DNA of 64,000 nucleotides from Roseiarcus sp963770035 (GTDB lineage Bacteria; Pseudomonadota; Alphaproteobacteria; Rhizobiales; Beijerinckiaceae): NCBI GenBank assembly GCA_963770035.1, contig CAVYON010000004.1, positions 1 to 64,000 of the forward strand, written 5' to 3'. The notes below the pieces were generated by a model. It was given only the letters and a program-made list of their open reading frames with translations. It had not been told where the DNA came from and did not search any database. Position numbers and translations under genes: made by a program. Below are positions 28,546 through 37,908 of this stretch, piece after piece. Within the stretch, counting starts at the first letter, position 1. Every line of letters starts with the position of its first letter.

Positions 28546-29850
28546 ATGAATCGGAGCGCCGTTCTGACGCTCGGAGCGATCGTGACGCTTGCGGGCCTGG
28601 GCGCTTCGCGGGCCGATGAGGTGTATCTGCCGTCGCTCTGGTCGTTCCTTTCGGCGACAACGGAAATATTCCCGCGGGGACCGGAGAACTGGGGCGACCT
28701 GCCGCTGCAACTCCACATATCCGAGCAGGCCGGCTACAACAGCAACATCGCCAACACTCCGACGGGTGCCGGGGTGACTACCAGCCTTTTCGGCCGCCCG
28801 ATCGGCACGTGGCAATCGATCTCCACCTATGGAGCGTCATTCAAGGAAGAGATCGGTGCTCACCAACTTTTCGCCGACGGTTCATGGGGTATGTACAAGT
28901 ATCTGAACCACGACTTTTTCAACAGCGCGCACAGTTCGGTCGATATCGGCGATAACTTCACCTATTCAAAATGCTCGGGGACAGTCAAAGCGTACGAAAC
29001 ATCCTCGCCCTCGCTCCCAGGTCAGCAGATCGGAGTCAACGTTATTAATACCTTGACGACGATCGGAGCTACGGAGAACGCGAGATGCATTTTAACCGGA
29101 AACTACACCGGAATATTTAACACCGGAACAAATACTTTGACGAATAGCGCCAGTTTGGATAAATTTAACGATAGTAGATCCGCCTTTGTTGCCGCAGGAA
29201 TGGCCTATACAGTCTCCGAGACCAACAGCCTTCAAGTTCTTGCTACAATAACAGGAACAAATTTTAACAATAGGCAACTTTTGCTTAATCAGATCAATCA
29301 GAATAGCCTGTCGAACAGTCTGACGACGGACCAACTCATGGCCACTTATACAAAGAACTTTGGTCCGACCATCGCATTGAATGCGCAACTTGGACTGCTC
29401 GGCTTTAGTAACACCAATTGGGACCTTGGGGTTCCTCACACGATCCTGCCGCAATACGCATTCAGCGCCCAATGGAACGTCACGCCCAAGCTGGCTCTGA
29501 ACGCCGCAGCGTCCCGTCTTGCCTCGGCGCCGACGGCGGTTATCAGCAACCTGCAGATTACAGAGGCCGCGTCCGCCGGCGCCAGTTACGCCTTCTCGCC
29601 GAAGCTCTCGTTCTCCGCGAACGTTCTAACCAGCTACGACACGGGAGCGACCTCGATCTTCGTCTCGAACCCGTTGCTGAATACGTTTTCGACCGCGCAG
29701 CACATCTATAGCGTCAACGCAAAAATAGCCTATTCGATCACGCCGTTCCTCGCGGCCAATCTCAGCTACCAGTACACGAAAAGCGCCTATTCCAACCTGA
29801 CGACGAATGACAGTTTGATCCTGCTGGCCCTCAACTTCAATCCCTATTAA
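28546..29850 (+). CDS. Outer-membrane beta-barrel protein of exopolysaccharide locus (EpsL-like)
   Basis: 434 residues. Sec signal peptide 1-23 (MNRSAVLTLGAIVTLAGLGAS). The rest is a run of amphipathic strands rich in Thr, Asn and Ser (YGASFKEEIGAHQLFADGSW, LNAQLGLLGFSNTNW), ending NFNPY, a typical aromatic C-terminal barrel signal. It resembles EpsL-type barrels of XrtA-linked exopolysaccharide loci, which are thought to help polymer exit. ATG 28546 with GGAG upstream was chosen over an in-frame ATG at 28486 because the signal peptide starts there. The export-protein gene follows after 23 bases. Confidence 0.75.
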   Translation: MNRSAVLTLGAIVTLAGLGASRADEVYLPSLWSFLSATTEIFPRGPENWGDLPLQLHISEQAGYNSNIANTPTGAGVTTSLFGRPIGTWQSISTYGASFKEEIGAHQLFADGSWGMYKYLNHDFFNSAHSSVDIGDNFTYSKCSGTVKAYETSSPSLPGQQIGVNVINTLTTIGATENARCILTGNYTGIFNTGTNTLTNSASLDKFNDSRSAFVAAGMAYTVSETNSLQVLATITGTNFNNRQLLLNQINQNSLSNSLTTDQLMATYTKNFGPTIALNAQLGLLGFSNTNWDLGVPHTILPQYAFSAQWNVTPKLALNAAASRLASAPTAVISNLQITEAASAGASYAFSPKLSFSANVLTSYDTGATSIFVSNPLLNTFSTAQHIYSVNAKIAYSITPFLAANLSYQYTKSAYSNLTTNDSLILLALNFNPY

Positions 29851-29873
29851 GACTCCGGACTTGGAGCGCGACA

Positions 29874-30698
29874 ATGCGAACGATAGTGCAGATGGTTCGG
29901 TTCAGAATGCCGGGGCTCGTCGCTCTGGCCCTTGCTGTTGTGGTTGGCGCCGTTCTGGCCGGCGTTCCGGCCTTCGCGGAGGGCGGCCGCGTCTTGACCA
30001 AATCAGATGTTGTCACGATCAAGGTGGTTAGCCAGCCGGACATGGACACGACCTCGCGTGTCGAGCTGGATGGCACAGTCCAGTTTCCCTATGTCGGCCG
30101 GATCAAGGCGGCGGGGCTGACGGAGGACGGCCTGGCGCGCGCGATCGAGAAGCGTCTTGCCGCGCGCCAGATCGTCAACGACCCGCATGTGCTGGTCGAA
30201 ATCTCCAATTTCGGCTCCGAGGTGAGCGTCCAGGGGCAAGTCGGCGCGCCGGGCCTTTATACGGTCGATCGGCCTACGACCCTGACCGAAATTCTGGCGC
30301 GCGCCGGCGGCCTGAAAGACACCGGCGCCACGGTCGTGTTGCAGCGGTCGGGGCCAAACGGAAAAACGGTCCGACGTTACGCTGGACCGGATATCGTCTC
30401 GGGGAAAGTCAATGGTGACCGCATTTTCGTCCAAAACAATGACGAGATTTATGTGGAGCTGGTGCCGTTCTATTACGTCTATGGCTATGTCGGGAGAACG
30501 GGCGAGTTTCCGCTGACGCGCCCGCTCACGGTGCAGCAGGCGATCGCGATCGCAGGCGGATTGACGCCCTTGGGCACGGACTGGCGTCTGAAGGTCAAGC
30601 GCAAGGCGGCGGACGGGCAGACGATGGAAATGCCGGCTTCGCTCGACGACCAAGTGCAACCCAACGACACGATCGTTGTCAACGAGCGTCTGTTCTAG
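29874..30698 (+). CDS. Polysaccharide export protein (EpsE/Wza family)
   Basis: 274 residues. Signal peptide about 1-36. Poly-export domain (SDVVTIKVVSQPDMDTTS, VQFPYVGRIKAAGLTEDGLA), then two SLBB-like repeats (VSVQGQVGAPGLYTVDRP; YVYGYVGRTGEFPL). It would form or gate the periplasmic/outer-membrane channel for exopolysaccharide. No lipobox cysteine is present after the signal segment, so unlike Wza it is not a lipoprotein, as in many EpsE proteins. It forms an operon with the barrel gene upstream and the EpsG-like ATPase 116 bases downstream. Confidence 0.88.
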   Translation: MRTIVQMVRFRMPGLVALALAVVVGAVLAGVPAFAEGGRVLTKSDVVTIKVVSQPDMDTTSRVELDGTVQFPYVGRIKAAGLTEDGLARAIEKRLAARQIVNDPHVLVEISNFGSEVSVQGQVGAPGLYTVDRPTTLTEILARAGGLKDTGATVVLQRSGPNGKTVRRYAGPDIVSGKVNGDRIFVQNNDEIYVELVPFYYVYGYVGRTGEFPLTRPLTVQQAIAIAGGLTPLGTDWRLKVKRKAADGQTMEMPASLDDQVQPNDTIVVNERLF

Positions 30699-30814
30699 TC
30701 GGCGGACAGCCGGCGGAACACCTTCGCGCAAGTCTGAATGGGCAGACTTGCGACGTCAGCCGTTTCGCCCTTTACTCGGCTTGGCGATGCGGACCCCACT
30801 GGAAGTGTGAGCAG

Positions 30815-31705
30815 ATGACCTTGAACTCGAATCGCCGGCTGGAGTCCGACATGGTCGCCGTCCACGTCAGCAACGATCCGATCGAGCAGCAGATCCTGGC
30901 CGCCGGCAACCTCAGCGACGCGCAGGTGGAGGCGATCCGGGGTTTCCAGCGCCGCAAAGGGCTGACGTTCGGCGAGGCGGCGATCACCTTGGGGTTGGTC
31001 CGTCGCGATAGCCTGTTCCTTGCGCTGTCGAAGCGGTACAATTACCCGGTCCTGAGTTTCGGCGGGGACGAAGAACGCTTTTCACGGGAGCTGGTGGTCG
31101 GCTTCCAGCCTTTTAGCGCTGGAGCCGAAGCCTTCCGTACGGTCCGGTCCGGACTGGCGACAGGTCCGCTTTCGCAGGGCAAGAATGCTTTCGCTGTCAT
31201 CGGGGCGCATACGGGCGTCGGCGCGACCTATTTCGCGGCGAACCTCGCCCTATCCTTCGCGCAGATGGCGGTGCCGACCCTGCTGGTCGACGCGAACCTC
31301 AGAAAACCCAGGCTTGCATCGCTATTTGGAGTGGATGCGAAAACGGAGGGTCTGGTCGAAGCACTGACCCACAGCGATGCCCACGCGCCGCCGGTCGCCG
31401 TCGACATCGTGCCGGGCCTGTCGCTGCTGGTCGCCGGCTCCACGGCGCCGCATCCGCAGGAACTCCTGAGCTCGAAGGAATTCTTGAACCTGTCCCAGAA
31501 TGCCCAGCGCAATTACGGCGTGGTGATCTATGATACGCCAGCGGCGCTGGAGAACGCGGACGCCTATGTCGTGGCCTCGCGTGTGGGCTCCGCGATCCTC
31601 CTTGCGCGACGAAACCGGACCAAGGTGGCGGACATCAAGACGGTCTCCCAGGCGCTGGAGGGATTCCAGTGCGAAATCGCCGGCACGGTCTTCGCCCGGT
31701 TCTAG
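30815..31705 (+). CDS. EpsG-like exopolysaccharide BY-kinase/ATPase
   Basis: 296 residues. Residues about 20-75 form an MshEN-like N-terminal domain (LSDAQVEAIRGFQRRKGL, FGEAAITLGLV). From about 105 a P-loop ATPase of the tyrosine-kinase/CpsD type follows: the Walker A position reads GAHTGVGATYFAANLA, lacking the invariant Lys, then an intact Walker A' TLLVDANLRKPRL and VVIYDTPAALENADAY. This layout is that of EpsG of XrtA-linked loci, where Walker A is also atypical. No tyrosine cluster is seen at the C terminus. It would control polymer length together with a Wzz-like EpsF protein, which is absent here. A second possible start is the ATG at 30851. Confidence 0.82.
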   Translation: MTLNSNRRLESDMVAVHVSNDPIEQQILAAGNLSDAQVEAIRGFQRRKGLTFGEAAITLGLVRRDSLFLALSKRYNYPVLSFGGDEERFSRELVVGFQPFSAGAEAFRTVRSGLATGPLSQGKNAFAVIGAHTGVGATYFAANLALSFAQMAVPTLLVDANLRKPRLASLFGVDAKTEGLVEALTHSDAHAPPVAVDIVPGLSLLVAGSTAPHPQELLSSKEFLNLSQNAQRNYGVVIYDTPAALENADAYVVASRVGSAILLARRNRTKVADIKTVSQALEGFQCEIAGTVFARF

Positions 31706-31729
31706 CGCTTGCGGGGCCGCTCGGGCCCG

Positions 31730-32026
31730 TCAGTTCGCGCCGGACGCCAGCTTGCGCAGATAGTCCCAGGCGTAAAGCCCGGTATTGTGGCCGTCGTCGA
31801 ATACGATCCGGATGGCGTAGTTGCCGATCGGCTCGATATCGACAATTCGTACGTTCTCTTTGCCCGTTACGATGCGCTTCTCGCCCGGAGAATGGCCCCG
31901 AACCTCGGCGCTCGGGCTCTCGACCCTGAGGCGCTCCGCGGCGAGAAGGATGTTTGCGCCATCGTCGAAGGCGATCTCGAGCGCCCGCCCTCGATCCTTG
32001 ACCACGATGTCGGTCGGCCACGCCAC
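31730..32026 (-). CDS. DUF971 family protein
   Basis: 98 residues, a complete DUF971 domain (LEIAFDDGANILLAAERLR, VRIVDIEPIGNYAIRIVFDD, GLYAWDYLRKLA), the fold also found at the N terminus of gamma-butyrobetaine hydroxylases. Its role is not established, but it is often next to mrp and has been linked to iron-sulfur metabolism. The start is GTG at 32026, fixed by GGAGG five bases upstream. It follows mrp on the same strand by 29 bases, so the two are likely cotranscribed. Confidence 0.85.
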   Translation of the reverse strand: MAWPTDIVVKDRGRALEIAFDDGANILLAAERLRVESPSAEVRGHSPGEKRIVTGKENVRIVDIEPIGNYAIRIVFDDGHNTGLYAWDYLRKLASGAN

Positions 32027-32055
32027 GATCGCCTCCGTCAAAATGCGCGCCGTCC

Positions 32056-33195
32056 CTACTCGAACCGGATGCGGGGCGCGGGCTTGGCGCCTGGGGCGCC
32101 TTTCTCGAGCGTCTCGGCCACGCGGCGCGCGATTTCCAGAAAGGCGCCCGCGTGCGCGCTGTCGCCGAGGCTCGCCACAATCGGCCGGCCCTCGTCCGAA
32201 TTCACCCGGATGGCGATGTCGAGCGGGACCTCGCCGAGGAAGGGGACGCCGAGCCTCTCGGCCTCCCGCCGCGCGCCCGCATGCGAGAAGATGTCGGTGC
32301 GCCCTCCGCAATGCGGGCAAAGGAAGTAGCTCATGTTCTCGACGACGCCGAGAAGCGGCACTTGCACCTGCTTGAACATGGCGATGCCGCGCCGGGCGTC
32401 GATCAGCGCCAGATCCTGCGGCGTCGAGACGATCACCGCGCCGCTGAGCGGCACGTTTTGGGCCATGGTGAGTTGCGTGTCGCCGGTGCCGGGCGGCATG
32501 TCGACGACAAGCGTGTCGAGGTTTCCCCACGCGACCTCGCGCAGGAGTTGGGTCAGCGCCGAGATCACCATCGGTCCGCGCCACACGACCGGCGCCTCCT
32601 CCTCGATTAGAAAGCCGATGGAGATGACTTTCACGCCATAGGCCTCGAGCGGGACGAGTTTCTTGCCGTCGGCGGAAACGTTGGGCTTGGCAGAAAGGCC
32701 GAACAGTTTCGGCATCGAGGGGCCAAACAGGTCGGCGTCGAGGACGCCCACTTTCAGGCCGATCTTGGCGAGACCGACGGCGAGATTGCAGGCGACGGTG
32801 GATTTGCCGACGCCGCCCTTGCCCGAGGCGACCGCAATGATGTGCTTGACGCCGGGAATGGGCTGCGCCGCCCGTCCTCCGCGCGGCTGCGGCTGTCCGC
32901 CGCCGTGGGCGTTGCCGGCTGGAGTTGGTCCGCCGCCCGAGACCGCACGCGGCGATTCTGCGGTCAGGGTGACGACAGCGCCGGCGACGCCAGAAACCGA
33001 TTTGATCGCGGCTTCGGCCCGGGCGCGCATCGGCTCCAGGGCCTTGGCCTGGTTCGGATCGACTGCGATCGCCAGGAACGCCTTGCCGTCGCGGATGGTG
33101 AGGCCGGAAATCGCGCCCGAATCGGGCAAGGGCGTCCTGCCGTCCGGGCCGGCGACTTTTGCAAGCGCCGCCATCACCTCCTCGCGAGACGCCAT
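32056..33195 (-). CDS. mrp: Mrp/ApbC-type iron-sulfur cluster carrier ATPase
   Basis: 379 residues. An N-terminal FSCA (DUF59/MIP18) domain (1-80), then a linker rich in Gly and Pro, then a P-loop ATPase: deviant Walker A GKGGVGKST at 125-133, VGVLDADLFGPSMPKL, VVDMPPGTGDTQLT. CPHC near residue 300 supplies the two cysteines that bridge a [4Fe-4S] cluster in the dimer. It delivers clusters to apoproteins in the cytosol. Cotranscribed with the DUF971 gene. Confidence 0.93.
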   Translation of the reverse strand: MASREEVMAALAKVAGPDGRTPLPDSGAISGLTIRDGKAFLAIAVDPNQAKALEPMRARAEAAIKSVSGVAGAVVTLTAESPRAVSGGGPTPAGNAHGGGQPQPRGGRAAQPIPGVKHIIAVASGKGGVGKSTVACNLAVGLAKIGLKVGVLDADLFGPSMPKLFGLSAKPNVSADGKKLVPLEAYGVKVISIGFLIEEEAPVVWRGPMVISALTQLLREVAWGNLDTLVVDMPPGTGDTQLTMAQNVPLSGAVIVSTPQDLALIDARRGIAMFKQVQVPLLGVVENMSYFLCPHCGGRTDIFSHAGARREAERLGVPFLGEVPLDIAIRVNSDEGRPIVASLGDSAHAGAFLEIARRVAETLEKGAPGAKPAPRIRFE

Positions 33196-33403
33196 ACCGC
33201 ACTATCCTTACCGTTCGCCGTGCCGACATTTCGGCAGGCGGATCGTCCTATGTGAGGCCTCCGCCCTGGAGCCCATTGCTCGTGGGCCGAGGCGCGGTCC
33301 CATCTCCCCGCAAGCGAGGAGAAGGGAATTGGCGTCCGCGGACTCGACGCTACGCCGCCTACTCCAAATAGGCGACTTACGCCGAACCGGGAAGGGGCGG
33401 GCC

Positions 33404-34657
33404 TCAGCCGAATCGTTCGGCGCGGAACGGCGCCGGGTCGACGAACGGCGTCTCGCCCGTCATCATTTCGGCCAGCAGCCGCCCGGTGATTGGCCCAAGC
33501 GTCAGCCCGAGGTGGTGATGGCCGAAGTCGAGCCACAGGCCGGGCTTTGCGGGAAAGGGTCCGACGATCGGCCGCATGTCGGGCAGGCAGGGGCGTCGGC
33601 CAAGCCAGGGCTCGGCCTCCTTCGCCGCGCCGATCGGAAACAGTTCGCGGGCGAACGGCTCGAGCCGGTCGATATGGGCGGTCGACGGCGGATCGTCGGG
33701 CCTAGCGAATTCGGCCCCGGTGGTGAGACGGAGGCCGCGCGTCATGGGCGCGACCAGGTAGCCCTTCTCGATGTCGAGCACCGGTCGGCCGAGACTCGCG
33801 TTCCCCCGCGCCTCGTAATGCCGGTGGTAGCCGCGCTTGACGAAGAATGGCAGCTTGAGGCCAAACGCCCGGACGAGATCGTTCGACCAGGGACCGAGCG
33901 CAATCACGGCCTCGGGCGCGGCAATGCGACCCTTGTCGGTCGTGACCATCCAGCCTCCCGGTGCGGCCTCGAGCGTCATGGCGTCGCCTTTTTCGAACCG
34001 GCCGCCGCGCTGAACGAACAGCGCCGCATAGGCGCGCGCCAGCCCCTGCGGATCGGGCGTGCTCAGCGGATCGGGGAAATGCGCGCCGCCGCGTCCGGCC
34101 TCGCCGATATGGGGCTCGAGCGCGGTCAAAGCCTCGCGATCGAGAAAATGCGCCATGACCCCGTATTGTCTGAGCGCCTCGACGTCGCGACGCGCCGTGT
34201 CTTCCCCTTCTGCGGTGCGCCAGACCTTGATCCATCCGGTCGGCCGCAGGAGATCGCCGGCGCCGGCGGCTTGAGCGAGCTTGAGGTGCTCGTCCGCCGC
34301 ACCGAAAACGAGCGGCTTCATCGCGGCGGCGGTCTCGCCCACCCGCGACGAGTTGGAAAACTGGAAATACTGCCAGAGCGCCTGGGCGTTGGCGGGCAGC
34401 GCGCCGTAACGGATATGGGCGCGCGGGTCACGGTTCAGCGCCGCGTTGGCGATTTCCGCCGGGTCGCGGGGAAAGGTGTAGGGGATCACCGCCTCGCTCT
34501 GCACCAGTCCGGCGTTGCCGTAGCTCGTCTCGTCCCCCGCCTCTCCGTGGCGGTCGACGAGCGTCACCGTACGCCCGCGCGCCTGCAGGGCGAGCGCCGC
34601 CGACACGCCGACCATGCCGGCGCCCAGAACCACCACATCGACGCTGCGAGACGGCAT
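33404..34657 (-). CDS. FAD-dependent D-amino acid dehydrogenase (DadA-like)
   Basis: 417 residues, a DAO-fold oxidoreductase. FAD-binding VVVLGAGMVGVSAALALQARG at about 8-28, then GDETSYGNAGLV, and a C-terminal GLWLDFGHHHLGLTLGP block that closes the FAD site. Length and motifs match DadA small-subunit proteins, which deaminate D-amino acids at the inner membrane. A related imino-acid oxidase role is possible. It stands alone, 208 bases downstream of mrp in the reverse direction sense and separated from purB by a 480-base gap. Confidence 0.85.
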   Translation of the reverse strand: MPSRSVDVVVLGAGMVGVSAALALQARGRTVTLVDRHGEAGDETSYGNAGLVQSEAVIPYTFPRDPAEIANAALNRDPRAHIRYGALPANAQALWQYFQFSNSSRVGETAAAMKPLVFGAADEHLKLAQAAGAGDLLRPTGWIKVWRTAEGEDTARRDVEALRQYGVMAHFLDREALTALEPHIGEAGRGGAHFPDPLSTPDPQGLARAYAALFVQRGGRFEKGDAMTLEAAPGGWMVTTDKGRIAAPEAVIALGPWSNDLVRAFGLKLPFFVKRGYHRHYEARGNASLGRPVLDIEKGYLVAPMTRGLRLTTGAEFARPDDPPSTAHIDRLEPFARELFPIGAAKEAEPWLGRRPCLPDMRPIVGPFPAKPGLWLDFGHHHLGLTLGPITGRLLAEMMTGETPFVDPAPFRAERFG

Positions 34658-35134
34658 GGGCGGACCTCAAGAGACAGGCACGGTCGATTTGCGCCTCGAT
34701 TCCCGGCGCGCCTCCTATAGCGTAGGGGCGCGCGCCTTGCGACCCGATGGCGGCGCCTTTCCCGGCCGCCCGCCGCAGCGACGAGTGGCGGCGAGCCTGG
34801 GCCGCACGGATTCGTGTGCGAAGCCGAAATCAAATGCTTAGGCGCCAAAATATGCAACTCTCGACGCTTCTGCTTCGGCGAGACTTGTCGACATACCAAC
34901 CGGTCGGTTTTATAGGTGGGCCACAATCCGCCCGCACACAAACAGCCCAGTGAAGGCTCTGCTGCCAGTCCCCGGAGAGGCGCTGCAGGCGCCCGTGGGC
35001 CTCGTCGGACCGACGTGGTTCGCCGGGAAGACGGTACGCCGGGCACGCGTACCTCGCGCGGTCGGACGAAGCCCCTCGACCCGTCTTCCGCTCTCCTGTA
35101 GACCGCGGCAGACCTCCCACCGACCGACAGCCCC
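34658..35134. other. Divergent intergenic region, dadA-like to purB
   Basis: About 480 bases with no gene. A plus-strand promoter candidate, TTGTCG (34886) about 18 bases before TTATAG (34910), could serve purB, though 220 bases upstream. Otherwise nothing recognised. Confidence 0.35.
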
Positions 35135-36439
35135 ATGATCCCCCGCTATTCCCGTCCCGAAATGGTCGCCGTCTGGTCGCCGGAGACGCGCTTCCGCATC
35201 TGGTTCGAGATCGAGGCCTACGCCTGCGAGGCGATGGCCGAGATCGGCGTAATCCCGAAAAATTCGGCAAAGGCGATCTGGGAGAACGGGAGCCGCGCCG
35301 AGTTCAGTATCGAACGCATCGACGAGATCGAGCGGGTCACCAAGCACGACGTCATCGCCTTTCTGACCCACCTCGCCGAATTCATCGGCGAGGACGCGCG
35401 CTTCGTCCATCAGGGCATGACGAGTTCGGATGTGCTCGACACCTGCCTCGCGGTGCAGCTTCAGCGCGCCTCCGACATCCTGATCGCCGACGTGGACGCG
35501 CTGCTCGCCGCCATCAAGCGCCGCGCCCTCGAGCACAAGCTGACGCCGACTATCGGCCGCTCGCACGGCATCCACGCCGAGCCGACCACTTTCGGCGTCA
35601 AGCTCGCCCTGGCCTACGCGGAGTTTTCGCGCGCCCGAGCCCGGCTTGTCGCGGCGCGCGCCGAGATTTCGACTTGCGCGATATCGGGCGCGGTCGGCAC
35701 CTTCGCCAACATCGATCCGCGGGTCGAAGAGCATGTGGCGAAAAAACTACGGCTGAGACCCGAGCCGGTCTCGACGCAGGTCATTCCGCGCGACCGGCAT
35801 GCGGCGTTTTTCGCCACGCTCGGGGTCGTCGCTTCTTCGGTCGAGCGTCTCGCGACCGAGATCCGCCATTTGCAGCGCACTGAAGTGCTTGAGGTCGAGG
35901 AATATTTCTCCGAGGGGCAGAAGGGCTCATCGGCTATGCCGCACAAGCGCAACCCCGTGCTGACCGAGAATCTGACCGGTCTCGCCCGTATCGTGCGATC
36001 GGCGGTGACGCCGGCGCTCGAGAACGTCGCGCTGTGGCATGAGCGCGACATCTCACATTCTTCGGTCGAGCGAATGATCGGGCCGGACGCCACGATCACC
36101 CTCGACTTCGCGCTCGCCCGTCTCGCCGGCGTCGTCGACAAGCTCATCGTCTATCCAGAGACCATGCAGAAGAATCTCAACCGGCTCGGCGGCCTCATCC
36201 ACTCGCAGCGGGTGCTGCTGGCGCTGACCCAGAAGGGTGTGTCGCGCGAGGACGCCTATGCGCTCGTTCAGCGCAGCGCCATGCCGGTCTGGCGCGGCGA
36301 GGGCGATTTCCTGACGCTACTCAAGGCGGACAAGGACGTGACGAAGGCGCTGACCAATGCCGAGCTCGAGGCCCTGTTCGACCTCGGCTATCACCTGAAG
36401 CGCGTCGACACGATATTCGAGCGGGTGTTTGGAGCGTAG
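35135..36439 (+). CDS. purB: Adenylosuccinate lyase
   Basis: 434 residues, full length. It cleaves adenylosuccinate to AMP and fumarate, and SAICAR to AICAR, in purine synthesis. The fumarase/aspartase-superfamily signature SSAMPHKRNP lies at about 265-274 (catalytic Ser loop). The conserved TSSDVLDTCLAVQLQRA and GRSHGIHAEPTTFG blocks, with the active-site His, are present. It opens MIPRYSRPEMVAVWSPETRF, as in the alphaproteobacterial form. Single gene on the plus strand. Intact. Confidence 0.97.
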   Translation: MIPRYSRPEMVAVWSPETRFRIWFEIEAYACEAMAEIGVIPKNSAKAIWENGSRAEFSIERIDEIERVTKHDVIAFLTHLAEFIGEDARFVHQGMTSSDVLDTCLAVQLQRASDILIADVDALLAAIKRRALEHKLTPTIGRSHGIHAEPTTFGVKLALAYAEFSRARARLVAARAEISTCAISGAVGTFANIDPRVEEHVAKKLRLRPEPVSTQVIPRDRHAAFFATLGVVASSVERLATEIRHLQRTEVLEVEEYFSEGQKGSSAMPHKRNPVLTENLTGLARIVRSAVTPALENVALWHERDISHSSVERMIGPDATITLDFALARLAGVVDKLIVYPETMQKNLNRLGGLIHSQRVLLALTQKGVSREDAYALVQRSAMPVWRGEGDFLTLLKADKDVTKALTNAELEALFDLGYHLKRVDTIFERVFGA

Positions 36440-36921
36440 CCGGAATCCTTTCCTGCTACCCCAAGGAATTCACACATCTTTCGTGGCTGCCTGTTCCCGA
36501 GCGTGTCTCGGCGCGAGGCTTCCTCGCCCCCTTTCTGGGGGGATCGAGGAGGGGGGTCGCACCGAACCCCGAAAGTTTGGAGCCCTTCCAATCCCAGATG
36601 AGAGGTGAGCGCGACCACCCACCCTGCCCCGCCCCCGCCATAGGGCGTCCGAAAGGACGCCCGTCTGTCGACGGGCGGTGGCGGGCGGAGACGCCAATCC
36701 GCCGTTGAGCGGCGCCCGCCCGCTAAAGATATGAGAATGCCATAGCCTGCTACCGGGGCGCAGGTGGGCTCAGAGGCCGAGGGATCACGGGTGAAGTTGC
36801 CGGGATCGGCGGCTGGATCAATGACGGGTCGACGGGATCGTTCGCGGCGCGCAGGCGATGATGGGCTCGGTGCGGCGTCTGCACACGGATTGACGAGCCA
36901 CGGCCTTGGTCCGCCCTCCGG
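36440..36921. other. Intergenic with hairpins, purB to cobD
   Basis: Convergent 3' ends. Contains a CCCCC-tttct-GGGGG hairpin (about 36529-36543) and the REP-like element at 36643-36675. No gene. Confidence 0.5.
36643..36675. repeat. REP-like double hairpin, second genomic copy
   Basis: GGGCGTCC-gaaa-GGACGCCC is a perfect hairpin with a GAAA tetraloop. Overlapping its 3' arm is CCCGTC-tgtc-GACGGG. The same 33-base unit lies behind soxG (12493-12525) with three differences. Confidence 0.75.
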
Positions 36922-37908
36922 TCACCCATGACTTGCCATCAGGACGCCCGCCGACGCGATCGCCAGCACGAGCCCCTCGATCAGGCACGCGAGCCGATAG
37001 ACGGTCAGCGCGCGGTGGATGTCGGCTGCGGTCGCCTCGCGCCGGCCGTCGCCCATGAATGCGTCCTCTATCAGCGTCTCGCCATAGACCCGCGGGCCGG
37101 CGAGCCTTAGGCCCAGCGCGCCGGCTATGGCGGCTTCGGGCCAGCCGGCGTTTGGCGAGCGGTGGCTGGGCGCGTCGCGACGGGCGGCCCGCGCGGCAGC
37201 GCAGGCGGACGCGCCCGGCGCGATACGCGCGGCCAGCACGATCCACAGGGCCGCAAGGCGGGAGGCCGGCAGGTTGACGAGGTCATCGAGCCGTGCCGCC
37301 GCCCATCCGAAGGCGGCGTAGCGCTCGGTCTTGTGGCCGATCATGCTGTCGGCGGTGTTGATCGCCTTCAAGACCGTCCCGCCGGGAAAGCCGCCAAGCG
37401 CAGTCCAAAGGATCGGCGCAACCACCCCGTCCGAAAAATTCTCGGCCAGGCTCTCGATCGCCGCGCGCGCCACTCCCGCGGCGTCCAGCACGTCCGGATT
37501 GCGGCCGACGATCATCGCCACCGCCCGCCGCCCCTCGTCCAGGCTGCGGTCGAGCCCGTCGGCCACCGCGCAGACATGGCTGTAAAGGCTTCGCTGCGCC
37601 GGCAGGCTCGCCGCCAGCGCCGCCAGCGCAAGGAAGCCCGGAATGCCGCGGCCGGACAGCCCCGCCGTCAGCGCGAGTGCGATCAGCGCGACGGGGACGA
37701 GATAAGCGAGCAGCGCCAGGGCGCCGACCGCGCGCCGCGCCTCAAAGCCCAAGTCCGGCCGGTTCATGCGCCGCTCGAGCCAGGCAAGCCAGGAGCCCAT
37801 CCAGGTGACGGGGTGGCCGACCGCGCGATAGAGAGGCGCCGGATAGCCGATGAGCGCCTCGATCATCAGGGCGGCGAGCGCCAGCGGCAGCGAATGCGAA
37901 AGGGACAT
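36922..37908 (-). CDS. cobD: Adenosylcobinamide-phosphate synthase
   Basis: 328 residues, an inner-membrane protein that attaches the aminopropanol arm to adenosylcobyric acid (CobD/CbiB). Motifs: IEALIGYPAPLYRAVGHPV near 17-35, ENFSDGVVAPILWTALGG near 162-179, NTADSMIGHKTERYAAFGWA near 191-210, and RSPNAGWPEAAIAGALG near 258-274. Several hydrophobic segments. It is divergent from cobC: the two ATG codons overlap in one CATG at 37906-37909. Confidence 0.95.
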   Translation of the reverse strand: MSLSHSLPLALAALMIEALIGYPAPLYRAVGHPVTWMGSWLAWLERRMNRPDLGFEARRAVGALALLAYLVPVALIALALTAGLSGRGIPGFLALAALAASLPAQRSLYSHVCAVADGLDRSLDEGRRAVAMIVGRNPDVLDAAGVARAAIESLAENFSDGVVAPILWTALGGFPGGTVLKAINTADSMIGHKTERYAAFGWAAARLDDLVNLPASRLAALWIVLAARIAPGASACAAARAARRDAPSHRSPNAGWPEAAIAGALGLRLAGPRVYGETLIEDAFMGDGRREATAADIHRALTVYRLACLIEGLVLAIASAGVLMASHG

